Notes under the pieces: generated by a model | Told to the model about the DNA's origin: nothing | Databases searched by the model: none | Seen by the model: only the letters and a program-made list of their open reading frames with translations | In this document: in pieces, positions 7,579 to 16,940 of the stretch | How the letters are laid out: each line of letters starts with the position of its first letter | Numbering within the stretch: the stretch's first letter is position 1 | Origin: Cryptococcus deneoformans JEC21 | Taxonomy: Eukaryota > Basidiomycota > Tremellomycetes > Tremellales > Cryptococcaceae | DNA length: 17,500 nucleotides | Reading direction: 5' to 3' | Assembly: GCF_000091045.1 (NCBI RefSeq) | Contig: NC_006686.1 | Coordinates: 317,501-335,000 of the forward strand | Made by a program: the position numbers and the translations under genes

Positions 7579-10500
7579 ATGGCCCCCAGCGTACCGCCGC
7601 CACAGCGCCACCATTCGGGCGACGCGCACCCCCTCGCCACCCCGACCCGCCACTCCGCACACCGCCCGCATGCAGCCACAATCTCCACGTCCCGCCCCGC
7701 AAACGCCCTCCTAGACACACCCCGCTCCTCCCGGCCCCCCCTGAATCGCAAGCCATCAGCCACAGCCAAGCCATGGGACCATCTCGAATCCCTAGCAAAG
7801 GACGAACTCTCCATAGTCGACACCAGGTTCGACCTCATGTCCGACGACGAACTGTATGAATACCTGCAACATGTACCGGTTGCTCCTGAAGATCCAACGC
7901 CTCACGTAGAACTCTCGGCTCCTGTTTTCCCTGCGAATGAACGGACAAGTTCACCTGCAGGTCCATTATACACGGCCCAACTACCTCCGTCAGGCGATAA
8001 ATCTCCTCTCTTTCCACCTTCGCCACCTTCACTGCAGAATAATGCACAGATCACCGACCATCCGCTGCGAGTGCTTAGCAGAGCAGTTAGAGAGTTGAGA
8101 GAGGTTATTGAGAGGTTGGAAGACGAGAATGCGAGGTTACGTATGAATCAGGTAGAGAGAAAGCCTGCATCTGGCAGAGCGACAGATCAAGTGCGTGAGC
8201 AGCTCCTACGTGCCAAGCAAGCCTGTAACTGATTGTCAACAGATATCAATTCACGATGATTTAAATGAGGCTATATCCACGTCTCTCACATCTACACCAT
8301 CCTTGCGTGAGATACCCTCAAGGACATCGGCACTGAACATTCCGCAATCTGAACTACCTTCTTTATCGCCAACAACCTCCCGTTTCCCCGCAGGATTCTC
8401 TCCATCTTCCTCCAATTCAATACCTTTTACGTCAACTCCAGTTGATCTGCCTCAACCTGATGCTGACGCAGCAAGTATAAATGAAAATCATGATAGGAAA
8501 TCTTCCCGGCAATCTTGGACATCTGGTCTCTGGGTTTGGGGTAATAAGAAAAACTCTGTGACGAAAAGGAGCAGTATGGGGTCTGTAGCGTCTGTCAATC
8601 AGCCTGTACCTCCCAGTCCCAACGCTATACCTAGATCAACACCAGAGCATGAAGACGAAGATGAGGCTTGGAGGAAAGGTGACGGTGGAAGCAGTCCTTC
8701 ATACAGAGCAATCTTCCTCGCAACAGTGAGTGTGTCAGCGAGCAGTGCTGTACATGATATTGATTGTATGAGAACAGCGCATACTTACTCCGGACCCTTC
8801 TTCCATCCTTGTACCGACAGAAACGCCGCCAAAACCTCTTATTGCCCAACTTGCACATTCCCTAGTCAGCAACGCGCGAGATGAAGGAATTGTAGCCAAG
8901 GAAGCTGTGAATCGCCGCCGATCAAGGGACCTTTCACGAAGTCGGGCCATCTCTCTTGGAGGCCAAGAACGTTCTCAAACCGATGAGGCTAGGAATAAGG
9001 ATAGTAAAGGCTACGGTGATTCTGCTTTGACCGCTACGGCTTTACTGGGAAGATCATTGCTGTCATCCGTGACTGGTGCTACCATAAGAGGTTCCAGGAG
9101 CGGCGCAAGTGTCGTTAACGAAGAGACCCGACCTTCTGTTTTGAGTAGAGGGTCGTCAGGGCATGGGTTTCCTGTGGCAGCAGCCCCGTCCTCACCAGCG
9201 ATAAGTCACTCTGCAGCAGTGGGAAGCCCTCTTTCCGAGGCAGCTCCGCTACCTTCTGTAGAGCTTTCTTCGATAGTACCAGACGAGAGTAGGCCGCCGA
9301 CAGTTTTGCTATCTCGCGAAAACCTTGGGTCGTTCTTCCAGTCAAATAGAGTCAATAGAGCCAAGATGGTGACCGCCAGTCGATTCGAGTCGGATAAGCC
9401 ACCACTGACTGATCGATATGGCTTTATTTGTGGGTCGCAGGATACGAACGGCACGGGACATAAGCTGACTGTTGCAATAGATGACATTCAACATGCTAAA
9501 ATGCTTAAAGATGCGTCAGTGGCGGGAACCCCTGCTCCGATGTCTTTGAACGGCACATTGTTCAAAAATGACGACCCAGAAGAGGAAGGGTGGATTGCAA
9601 AGCATCGTCGAGGATCTCACGGAAGTCAAAAGTCGGATTCCAAAAGCATTAAAAATACTGGCGATGTGAGAGAAAATAGTCAGCTAGCATCTCCACGCCC
9701 TTCAATCGATTCAACGTCATCAAGTACACAAGCCCCGTCTCGATCAAGCGACACGCCCGAAAGTGTTGCTTCTCCGAAAACACGTTCAAGGTCATCTTCT
9801 CACGCAGATCAGCATAGACATCGGTCTAGTACCCTCCTCAGCCTCAATCCGTCACCTGCTCGACCAGTTACAGGCAAGGACCACTTGACAGTTTCCGCTC
9901 GCGGTTCATCTAGTCTTCATTCGGGCGTCTCACCTTCCATTACTTCAACCACAGCGCCTCAACCCATCTCTGCCAGCTTATCCAAACCCATCCCACCAAT
10001 CGAAACATCCACTAATGTCAGTCGCGTGACCATCTCCAGCCTACTCGACCAACTGACCGATCTCCATGACCGACAACAAAAAGAGCGTGTAGCGGAGTGG
10101 GATGTGTTCATCAAGAAAAGAGCAAAGAGTAGAGCGGCGGATAAAGGTCATGGTTGGACAGCTGGACTGATAGGTGTGAGTCAGATGGGGTTGAGCGGGA
10201 AGGGACAGGAAGATTGGAAGACGTTTTCGAGGTTGACGAGAAGAGGTATACCCTTGAAATACAGAGGGGACATTTGGGCAGGTGAGTCCATCAGCATGAG
10301 CAGTTATCCTCCGTCCTCAATCTGACTTATAATTTGAAGAATGCTCTGGCGCCAAAGATCTCATGGTACCCGGGGAGTACGCCGAAATTCTCATCGTACA
10401 TAAAGACGATATAAGCCCAGTTATGGCTGACATTGAGAAAGATGTCTCAAGGACGTTTCCTGGGAACGTGTTCTTTGGCGGTGATGGTCCAGGGGTGGAA

Positions 10501-11517
10501 AAACTGAGGAGAGTTCTTGTGGCTTATTCATGGTGAGTTGAGAAGCGTTCAGTCTGCGGCAAGTTGCTGATTCGCGGTTCATAGGTACAACCCTGGTGTC
10601 GGATAGTGAGTAAAGCGATGTTTCTTTTGGACAAAAAACTGATCATGCTTGCCTGGCCGCAGTTGTCAAGGGATGAATGTAAGATTTGCCTATTCATTTG
10701 ATCTGTTAATGACATGGCTGACGTTCAACTTTAGATGGTCGCCGCCACCCTGTTGCTAACACACAGCGATGAAGGTAAATCACTCCCCGGTGCATCCCAT
10801 TTCTTCACGGTGACGCTGATTGAGTTTTTTCCCTTGTCTTTTTTAGAACAAGCCTTCTGGATCCTGATCTGCATCATCGATCGCCTTCTTCCCCCAAACT
10901 ACTTTTCCCCATCCCTCGTTGGTTCTCGTGCCGACCAGCTCGTTCTTTCCCAAATTGTTGCGCAGATATTACCCAAGCTTCACGCTCATTTCGTGGCGCT
11001 TGGTGTTGATCTGGCTAGCATCACGTTCGGCTGGTTCCTCAGTCTTTTTACGGACTGTCTTCCCGTCGAGGTAAGTCGAGACATGCTACTTTATGAGTAT
11101 GAAGGCTGATGATGGTCGTCCGTCAAGACTCTATTCCGAGTTTGGGACTTGTTCTTTGTCGAAGGGCATGATGTGAGATCGTCGCCTTCATCCTTCAGTG
11201 GTATATGGCTGACGTGTCCTGGCAGAGCATCTTCCGTGTCGCCGTTGCTATACTCAAAATTAACGAGATCGAGATCTGCAACTGTAAAACTGTTGGAGAT
11301 CTTTTCACTTTCATCTCCGCAATGACTTCTAGACTTTGGGCGGCGGATAAGCTAGTCTCAGTGAGTTGTATTTTGTAAACCATTCATGAATTGCTGGCTG
11401 AATTATTTTTTCTCTCAGTTACAACATAATTTCAAACCAATCATTAGACACACGGACATTACAGCAAAATGTGAAAAGGCGAGCGAATTGCTCGAGAAGG
11501 AAGCAGAGGGCGCGTAA
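7579..11517 (+). CDS. TBC-domain Rab GTPase-activating protein, 1123 aa, 11 exons
   Basis: Exons are 7579-8190, 8243-8725, 8778-10281, 10340-10532, 10585-10605, 10663-10678, 10735-10774, 10847-11070, 11128-11172, 11226-11360 and 11419-11517; the sum is 3372 nt with no internal stop. Residues 1 to about 820 are mostly low-complexity Ser/Pro-rich sequence with one leucine-zipper-like coiled coil at about 161-190 (LREVIERLEDENARLR). The TBC domain starts at RRGIPLKYRGDIW (about 853-865). Both catalytic fingers are intact: the arginine finger IEKDVSR (898-904, Arg904) and the glutamine finger GYCQGMN (937-943, Gln940). RVWDLFFVEG follows later in the domain. It should therefore be an active GAP for a Rab in membrane traffic; the target Rab cannot be read from sequence. 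The domain resembles Msb3/Msb4- and USP6NL-type TBCs by eye. Exons 5 and 6 are only 21 and 16 nt. The N-terminal half is poorly conserved, so small exon errors there are possible. Confidence 0.9.
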
Positions 11518-11714
11518 ATGCTTTATTCATGTTCTATCTCTTATCCTTCTCACCTTTGTTGTTTGTGACATATGACTCGCATTATAGCTAAGCATCATTT
11601 GTTGTTAATATCATACATTCAATCATGAAATAAGATTCCTTCATTATTTATGTCGCTGCAATGATCGGGCGACCCGAGTTACCAAAATTTGCTAAACCGA
11701 TCAATTACAATTAT
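11518..11714. other. Short convergent intergenic region, TBC / SDR
   Basis: These 197 AT-rich bases between two convergent stop codons must contain both poly(A) sites. There is no exact AATAAA on the plus strand; AAATAAG at 11628-11634 is the nearest match. Nothing else is seen. Confidence 0.5.
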
Positions 11715-12967
11715 TTAGTAAGCGCTACCCCCGTTAACGTGGAAGCACTGAGCAGTGAAATAAGAAGAGTCGATGCTGGCGAGGAAAACGAAGGCCGTGG
11801 CGACCTCAATAGGCTGACCAGCGCGACCGATGGGAGCTGAATCCGGTTATCAGTAAATGCTACATAAGTTTTCAAAAAAAACACTTACTGCCAGGACCAA
11901 AGGCCTTGAGGGACTCTTCGCCCATGGTAGCAACAATTAGAGGAGTCCAAACTATGCCCTGTCAGCATAAAGTTCGATGCGCTCGCATATACACAAGTGC
12001 AACTCACTAGGTCCGGGGCAGACGCAGTTGACTCGGATACCCTTCTCGCCAACAATCTGGTTACTCAAAGCTCGGCTGAAACCAACAATAGCGCCCTTAG
12101 TGGCAGTGTAGTCGAGGAGCTGTGGAAGACAATGTCAGTCATCTGTTCAACTGCTCTAAACTTGACGGGAGCTCACCTTAGGGTGGCCAACGAAGGGATT
12201 CTGCAAGATGCCGAGCAGTTAAAAGTAAGCCACTGCACCCCGGTAAACTCAGATATCCAGACGTACAATGGAAGCGTTGTTAATAATGCTAGAACCCCAA
12301 GGCATAATAGGGATAAGGCTCTTAATAAGGTAGAACATGGAGTGGATGTTAACGTCGAAGACATGCCTCCATTGCTCTGAAGGCAGATCTTCGATGTTGG
12401 GGATCTCCTTTTGAGTACCGGCATTGTTGGCCCTATGAAAAATAATCAGCCCAGGTTAGGAGACGATGCTCCATACGGACTTACAAGACGTGAAGCTCGT
12501 TCCCACTCCATTTCTTAATCTTGTCAGCCAGTTCGAAGCAAGCCTTTTCTGTTTGGATTTCCACCGCAACAGCCTCAACCTTGGCCTTGGGGACCCTCTT
12601 CTTGATATCGTCGACGGTGTCCTTGGCATCAGCTTCCTCTTTGGGGTGGTAGGTAAAGAGCACATTGGCACCCTCAAGAGCACTTTGCAATCCCCTGTCA
12701 GCGAATGATATACAGGATTGCTCAAAATGCTCACTAGAGGATCGCAACCGCTCGACCAATACCAGAGTCACCACCGGTCACGACAGCGTTCTTGCCCTCA
12801 AGCTTGCCGGCGGGCTTGTACTTGGAGCCGTCGGCCATGACATCGTTGAAGGGGGTAGGATCAAGGGGTTTTTGCTTCCCTGGGAGATCCTTTTGTGCTT
12901 GCTCGGTGATGGAAGGGGGAAGGTATCCGGGTCGGTATTCCTTTGGGACGGAAGAAGGAGGAGCCAT
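11715..12967 (-). CDS. Short-chain dehydrogenase/reductase, YghA-like classical SDR
   Basis: Minus-strand exons 12967-12735, 12682-12485, 12432-12267, 12200-12177, 12119-12008, 11951-11889 and 11836-11715 encode 305 residues. The fold is an NAD(P)-dependent oxidoreductase with a 58-residue N-terminal extension, as in bacterial YghA and Gram-positive general-stress SDRs. Cofactor loop TGGDSGIG is at 64-71, NNAG at 146-149, catalytic Ser in NNASI (Ser198), and YTATK at 211-215 supplies the YxxxK Tyr/Lys pair; PGP and the C-terminal HVNGG are also in place. All catalytic residues are present, so it is probably active; the substrate is unknown (aldehyde or sugar reduction is typical). Exon 4 is a 24-nt microexon encoding NPFVGHPK between Ser198 and Tyr211. 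Intron 1 uses the second of two acceptors 12 nt apart; the first would create an in-frame TAG. A TATA-like CATATAAG at 13077-13070 and a CRE site at 13136-13143 lie upstream, suggesting stress control. Confidence 0.9.
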
Positions 12968-13135
12968 TTCAATAACTTTTTTTGCTTAGTGGTGTGTGTT
13001 GGAAAGAGGTAATTAACGCTGGCGAACCGCAAAGATGTGAACCTGCTGGTGACCTAAAGATAAGCGCTGCTTATATGTCTAAACTTGGGGCCATTGCCTT
13101 GGAAAATCTCAAGTCGGGTAGGTAATGTCATAGAA

Positions 13136-13143
13136 TGACGTCA
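13136..13143. promoter_or_regulatory. CRE/ATF-type palindrome TGACGTCA
   Basis: This is a perfect 8-bp palindrome, the canonical binding site of CREB/ATF-type bZIP factors. It lies 169 bp upstream of the SDR start codon. Confidence 0.5.
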
Positions 13144-13474
13144 AGTCAGAGGCCGCTATGATTGCTGGAGCTGTAGCCGCCGTGCTCATCATGCCCTGCC
13201 GATGATGATGCAGAACTGGACCACTATTTAGGAATTACAGTCTGGAACGTTGGAGTGAGTTGATAGCTATGGTCATCATACTTCGTTGTTGTATGATCGT
13301 TGTCGTTGTCGACATAAAGTTTCCGAGAAACTTGCTGATCGTCGTTAAAATAAAGCCTCTTACACCTTCATTCAAGCACCAGACCAACAGATATATTCCA
13401 TTTTAGTATGACGACAGCGGGGATTCATAACCCGGCCTAGTCCGCCTCCACAATGCTGATCAAGAGTAGTGTAC

Positions 13475-13484
13475 GTTACGTAAC
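13475..13484. promoter_or_regulatory. bZIP-type palindrome GTTACGTAAC
   Basis: This perfect 10-bp palindrome contains TTACGTAA, a site bound by Yap/C/EBP-type bZIP factors in other fungi. It lies 183 bp upstream of the LCL2 start codon. Confidence 0.45.
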
Positions 13485-13666
13485 TAGGCCATGCTCATGT
13501 AAATAAGAGACGTGAACGAAAACGAGAGAACGCGCTCGAGGTGCCGACGGACAGAATTACGACAGAACGACGGAAGCCGGTGAATCTGCTCTTGAATCGA
13601 CCTTTATTATCAAAACGGCCTTTTCACTGCATTAAACGCAACCGCATCCAGACGACTGGAGCTGCA

Positions 13667-14109
13667 ATGAACTTTGTGTTGCTAGCCATATTTTTCTTCC
13701 CGCTGGCTTTTGCCCAATTCGGTCACTTCTTCCAGCAGGGTTTCCCTTTCGGTGGAGGCTTCCAGCAACAACAGCAACAACAGGAGCAGCAAGCTCCTGG
13801 GAGACAACACAAGGGGTGGACAGAGAGTGAAAGAGGTGGGTCTCGTTATATAATTTCTCGAGTTTTTGCTCGATCTCATTGTCGGTATCGTAGTGCACTG
13901 TCGAGCAGGATATGTCTGTCCAGCTTCTTTAGCTTGCGTCCCAACTCCCGCAGATTGCCCTTGTCCTTATCCGTAGGTCAGACAAACAGCACTCAAGAAG
14001 TAATTTCTGACTATCATCGCGCAGTGAGGATATCAAATGTGTTGTTCCTGATAATCGACCTCGAGATGAGGGCGAAGGACCACCTTTCTTTTGCGTGAGA
14101 GGTGACACT

Positions 14110-14148
<39 letters not shown>
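13667..14148 (+). CDS. LCL2: LCL2-like secreted/ER protein (long chronological lifespan protein 2)
   Basis: Exons 13667-13835, 13894-13972 and 14025-14148 encode 123 residues, the usual size for fungal LCL2. Residues 1-16 (MNFVLLAIFFFPLAFA) are a clear signal peptide, followed by a Phe/Gly segment and a Gln-rich stretch (about 33-42, CAA/CAG repeats). The mature part is Cys-rich: HCRAGYVCPASLACVPTP, then DCPCPYP, DIKCVVPD, and FFCVRGDTGC near the end. This Cys pattern and CPCPYPEDIKC match the LCL2 family, which yeast genetics links to ER-associated degradation and lifespan. The introns are 58 and 52 nt with donors GTGGGT and GTAGGT. The in-frame sequence upstream of the ATG has no signal-peptide character, so 13667 is the natural start. 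The gene converges on UBA4, with stop codons 39 bp apart. Confidence 0.92.
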
Positions 14149-14150
<2 letters not shown>

Positions 14151-14187
14151 GATCATGTATGTATATGTTAATGCATGAGGTGCAGTT
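14149..14187. other. 39-bp gap between convergent stop codons of LCL2 and UBA4
   Basis: Only 39 bases separate the LCL2 TGA from the UBA4 TAA. Any normal 3' UTR of one gene must run antisense into the coding sequence of the other. Confidence 0.8.
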
Positions 14188-14721
14188 TTAGTACACAGGG
14201 AAATTGAGATCAACCTCGCGACCCCAAGCCTTCAACCCTCCTCTAACGTCTCTCACTCTGACATCTTCCTTGGCATCCAAAGCTTTGCGAAGAGAAGCGG
14301 CAGCAATCTGGGAATCATTTCCTCTACGGCAGATAAAAACGATATCTGGAGTCAATTGAATATCAGTTGGACCTGAAAGGATACTAGGTAATGGCATATC
14401 TGCGACAAGTCAGGCCCTTGTTGGTCATTCTGGTGGGATAGGACCTACTTATAGAACCTGGGACGGAACAAATTCCAAATTCGACTTCGGGTCTCGTATC
14501 AATCACTGTTACTTTGGACTTGTCAAATTGCAACAATTCATCAAGTTCCTTGTGGTATGCTAATCAGCCAAATTCAATCTTTCAAGGGCTGCACTCACCT
14601 GCACACTTATTCTATGACCACTCTGACCAGCTACTAATCCCGTCTCGTCGTTCGTTTCGGGTCCCCCAGCGCAGAAAGATTCATATCCGAATACGTCAAG
14701 ATCATCCGTTATGGTGGCGTT

Positions 14722-14766
<45 letters not shown>

Positions 14767-14875
14767 TGTCCGTATTAGAGGATTAGACCCTAGGTGATGG
14801 AGGTGAAGAAGAGGGTCTGGATCTGTAGAGATTGCAATTAATTTGTTATCTTGTCAAACGCTATAGCCGAACTCG

Positions 14876-14921
<46 letters not shown>

Positions 14922-15777
14922 CGCCGACCATACCGGTGACGACACCCCAAACTCCTTGCTCCTCACATGTTCCTACACTTCCCGGCAAAATGCTAGGCCA
15001 TATACATCTGTAACAAGCTCTACGTTTTCCGGACTTGGTCTTGCCTCCATAGACAGCCCATTGGCCAGCCGATGAAATGGCAGCTCCTGAAACGAGGGGT
15101 ACGTCTAATCTAACAGCAGCGTCGGAAAGTAGGTAACGTGTCAACGGCCGGTCAGTACAGTCAAGGATCATAGAGTAGGGTCGAAGAATATCTAATGCTG
15201 TAGCAGGTGTGATTGGAACAGGATGAGGGATGAGGTTGATTTTGTTATTGAGACTACATATGACCAGTGTCAGCATATAACAGATTGCAAACACCAATAC
15301 ACTGACGCTCGGAGTGCTTGACATGCTGATTCGGCTTTATTCATGCCTACTCGATCTGTTGTATGCAGTATTTGTCTATGAAGATTGCTCATACTAACAG
15401 TGTCGTGGTCGATGATACCGATCGTACCTTTCAGTTATGTCAATACCTGTTCTTTGTGATGGGATGTCCTATGAAGTGGAACTTACCAACACCAGCACCA
15501 GCAAGATACTGAAGCACAGGACATCCTAATCCACCGGCACCGACAACTGCAACTTTTGCGTTCTTGAGGTTCACTTGACCTATAAACAATGTCAGCTTAT
15601 GCTTCTTTGGTCAAGCTTAACTCGCTTACCTGGAAGACCAAAGTCAGGCATGATCATTTGGCGCCCATATCGCTCATACTCGTCCGGATCTAATGGCAAC
15701 CCTTCTACAGCGGTCCTCCTTGAGGACGAAGCTTCTTGGTTTACTTGCATGTCGGGACGTGACATATGATGAATCAT
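14188..15777 (-). CDS. UBA4: UBA4/MOCS3: E1-like adenylyltransferase fused to rhodanese sulfurtransferase
   Basis: Minus-strand exons 15777-15630, 15579-15487, 15427-15307, 15253-14877, 14822-14599, 14548-14449 and 14399-14188 encode 424 residues. The enzyme adenylates and thiocarboxylates Urm1, feeding sulfur to cytosolic tRNA wobble-uridine thiolation and protein urmylation; the family can also serve MOCS2A in Moco synthesis. The E1 domain (about 34-247) has the ATP loop GAGGLG (63-68), SNLHRQ (94-99) and a conserved Cys in GTCEEQG (Cys217). Zinc ligands are CYRC (201-204) and CITC (275-278). The rhodanese domain (about 320-424) has [10 protein letters not shown] and active-site loop CRRGNDS (Cys378). 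All key residues are present. Intron 4 (14876-14823) is GC-AG. The start is uncertain: ATGs at 15777 and 15765 are in frame, and a 5-codon uORF (15791-15774) overlaps the first. The gene is divergent from prefoldin subunit 3. Confidence 0.94.
14823..14876 (-). other. GC-AG intron in UBA4
   Basis: The 54-nt intron has donor AAG|GCGAGT and acceptor CTACAG. Exon 5 requires phase 1. The nearest phase-1 GT donor upstream would delete the conserved E1 segment [11 protein letters not shown], and the GTTTGA donor at 14858 is in the wrong phase and leads to a stop. The GC donor restores the frame and gives a normal intron size. Confidence 0.8.
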
Positions 15778-15791
15778 TGACAAATGCTCAT
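15774..15791 (-). promoter_or_regulatory. Possible overlapping uORF of UBA4
   Basis: A five-codon uORF (ATG AGC ATT TGT CAA TGA) ends with its TGA overlapping the first in-frame UBA4 ATG as ATGA. If it is transcribed, ribosomes could reinitiate at the ATG at 15777 or 15765. Whether the mRNA extends this far is unknown. Confidence 0.4.
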
Positions 15792-15991
15792 AACTTTCAA
15801 CTTTCGGAACAAGCAGATAGGCACGAATTGTCAATCTCCGGAGACGTTGCAAACTCCGCTCCAGCAGCACATTAGTCGCGAACTGAACGAAGAACAAGGA
15901 CAACAGCAACAACGAACGAACATCTTCGAATAGCCAACTCGTCTCCTTACATCCAAGTATAAAAAGGCTGTAGGCTCTAGTATTACCTAAA
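15778..15991. promoter_or_regulatory. Divergent promoter, UBA4 / prefoldin subunit 3
   Basis: These 214 bases separate two divergent start codons. TATAAAAAG at 15958-15966 on the plus strand is only 26 bp from the prefoldin ATG. The UBA4-side leader holds a short overlapping uORF. Confidence 0.6.
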
Positions 15992-16940
15992 ATGGCTACA
16001 ACTTCTTCCTCCAAGCAAATGGAGGTCAACCCTCGAGGTATCCCAAGAGCACCTTTTGTTGTAGGTCATGATTTCAAAGTGGAGACTCGTATCTTAAATT
16101 CCTGGCTGACAAGTGCATTGATAGGACAATGTCGATGAGTATGTGGGCGGAAAGGATGCGGAAGTCCAAACTACTATCAAGAAGTTTGAGGAAACCACCG
16201 CGTATGTAGTTTTTGCAAGTTAGAATCGACGGTATTTCACTGACGGATTTGATCATAAAGAAAATACCGATACATGGAAATCTCCTTGCAACAACGCCGA
16301 AAAGCTCTTCTCGGCAAGATTCCCGACATTACGCAAACCCTTCAGGTAGTCAAGTACCTACACCAGCGCCGTCAGAAGACTCTCGGGCAACCTGTAGAAG
16401 AGGAAAAGCTCAGCGACGATGAAGATGACCTCGATGATCTCGATGATGAGGAGGCAAAAAAGGAGGAACAGCCTATGAAGACTCTTTTTGAGCTCAACGA
16501 TACATTATATGCGGAAGCAGAGATTGTCGAAACTGGAGAAGTGGGGTTATGGCTCGGGGTACGTATATCATTGGAAGTTTACATGATCGTCACTGACTAC
16601 CCACGTACATGACACAGGCCAACACAATGTTGATGTACCCTCTGGAAGAAGCAATCGATTTACTTTCAAGCAAGCTCGCAGCCGCTCAAAAATCCCAGGA
16701 CGAAACTATAGAGGATCTTGAATGGCTAAGGGAACAGATCACTGTGATGGAAGTCAACTTCGCGAGGGTACACAACGTAAGCAGTCTCTTCTTTTTCTAC
16801 TAGAAGGCGTTTACTCATCTTAGCACCTACAGTGGGATGTTAAGAGACGGAGAGAAAAGGGACAGATCGGTCAGCAATCCGGTCTTCTTCCTTCTCGCAA
16901 GGGCAATGACAAAGACGACTCTGAAGACGAACGGGACTAA
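15992..16940 (+). CDS. PAC10: Prefoldin subunit 3 (PAC10/VBP1)
   Basis: Exons 15992-16060, 16125-16201, 16261-16558, 16618-16776 and 16833-16940 encode 236 residues. It is an alpha-class subunit of the hexameric prefoldin chaperone, which hands nascent actin and tubulin to the CCT chaperonin in the cytosol. Family blocks are NPRGIPRAPFV and KFEETTAKYRYME, the first coiled coil to about 90, ELNDTLYAEAEI (126-137) and VGLWLGANTMLMYPLEEAID (143-162) in the beta-hairpin region, then the second coiled coil (about 163-200, ending MEVNFARVHNWDVKRRR). Family members in yeast and human are about 200 residues; the extra length here comes from an acidic insertion (about 94-118, EEEKLSDDEDDLDDLDDEEA) and a charged C-terminal tail. 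Introns are 64, 59, 59 and 56 nt. All exon joins keep the frame. Confidence 0.93.

Larger units (their letters stand above)
12968..13666. promoter_or_regulatory. Divergent promoter region, SDR / LCL2
   Basis: No supported gene lies in these 699 bases. They hold a TATA-like CATATAAG for the SDR gene (13077-13070, minus), a perfect CRE-type palindrome TGACGTCA (13136-13143), a 10-bp palindrome GTTACGTAAC (13475-13484), and GACGTG (13509-13514), which is close to an unfolded-protein-response core. Confidence 0.6.

Noticed and set aside
7436..7838. Two Gly/Arg-rich minus-strand frames
   Set aside because: They are antisense to the GC-rich first exon of the TBC gene.
8907..10325. Stand-alone 472-codon gene
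   Set aside because: It starts with GTG and is simply the long third exon of the TBC gene, continuous upstream to 8778 and spliced onward at 10281.
10735..11109. Separate small gene starting MVAATLLLTH
   Set aside because: The ATG is an internal codon of the TBC domain directly after YCQGMN; exons on both sides join in frame.
12173..12424. Alternative minus-strand frame in the SDR gene
   Set aside because: It is in the wrong frame; the frame giving NNAG and NASI is supported by flanking splice sites.
13771..13801. CAA/CAG repeat as a possible mobile or CRISPR-like repeat
   Set aside because: It is an ordinary polyglutamine tract inside the LCL2 coding sequence.
15592..16029. 145-codon version of the UBA4 N-terminus
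   Set aside because: It opens with TTG, lies antisense to the prefoldin first exon, and the extra residues do not look like UBA4; the first in-frame ATG is at 15777.
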